The translations under genes and the position numbers were made by a program. DNA of 64,000 bases from Prunella strophiata (Eukaryota > Chordata > Aves > Passeriformes > Prunellidae), in the NCBI GenBank assembly GCA_036583965.1, contig JAZBQD010000015.1, positions 67,550,830-67,614,829 of the forward strand, in the 5' to 3' direction. The notes beneath the pieces were generated by a model. That model saw only the letters and a list, made by a program, of their open reading frames with translations. It did no database searches and had not been told where the DNA came from. Below are positions 63,921-64,000 of this stretch, piece by piece. Position 1 is the first letter of the stretch; the number at the start of each line of letters is the position of its first letter.

Positions 63921-63980
63921 TTTTTGGGTTTTGTTTTGTTTTTTTTTTTCTTTGTTTTATGTGTGTGTGTGTGTGTGTGG
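63921..63980 (+). repeat. G/T-rich patch ending in a (GT)10 microsatellite
   Basis: A T-rich, G-dotted stretch (TTTTTTTGGGTTTTG) leads into ten GT units at 63961-63980, 20 bp from the window edge. Confidence 0.9.
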
Positions 63981-64000
63981 TACTAGTTGTTTGGGGTTTT

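Overview
This window looks like a stretch of bird nuclear genome, most likely a passerine. It is visibly AT-rich and CpG-poor, and it carries relics of CR1 non-LTR retrotransposons, including ends of the ATTCTGTGA type typical of avian CR1. It also holds several LTR-type retroelement pieces that I recognise from memory as passerine families, and many simple repeats. I see no operon structure, no bacterial gene layout and no CRISPR array. No protein-coding exon, tRNA or rRNA gene could be supported. The open frames are short, lack family resemblance, and are about what chance gives in AT-rich DNA. The two longest (389 and 440 codons, on opposite strands at about 8.9-10.2 kb) are artefacts of a purine-only repeat that cannot contain a stop codon. 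The window is best read as a gene desert or the inside of a very long intron; the sequence alone cannot say which.

Layout. 1-8986 is AT-rich unique-looking DNA with a 17-G run (4827) and a 112-bp pure pyrimidine tract (5399). 8987-10137 is the most striking feature: about 1.15 kb of GGAA-type satellite or microsatellite, with a pure left block and a patterned right part. 10138-24596 is AT-rich DNA holding a TATA-like site (10392), a 42-bp tandem duplication (16516) and a 51-T run (19615). 24597-27772 has two CR1 3' ends in the same orientation. 27773-34439 is AT-rich with T-tracts. 34440-35485 holds two unlike LTR-type repeats. Around 37.28-37.52 kb is a small CpG- and GC-enriched patch with a good CTCF-like motif. 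38.9-39.5 kb has a G/T-rich low-complexity patch and a 31-A run. 41998-42974 has a reverse-strand CR1 fragment missing its 3' end, fused to a GC-rich LTR-type repeat. 42975-64000 is AT-rich, with an (AAAC)n patch at 45.5 kb, a TCA repeat at 49.7 kb, G/T-rich patches near 58.0 and 63.9 kb, and a GT microsatellite close to the right edge.

There is no gene set working together here. What can be said concerns mobile-element history, repeat expansion and a few candidate regulatory sites. Repeat names rest on memory of avian consensus sequences and were not checked by any search; boundaries are good to about 5-20 bp.
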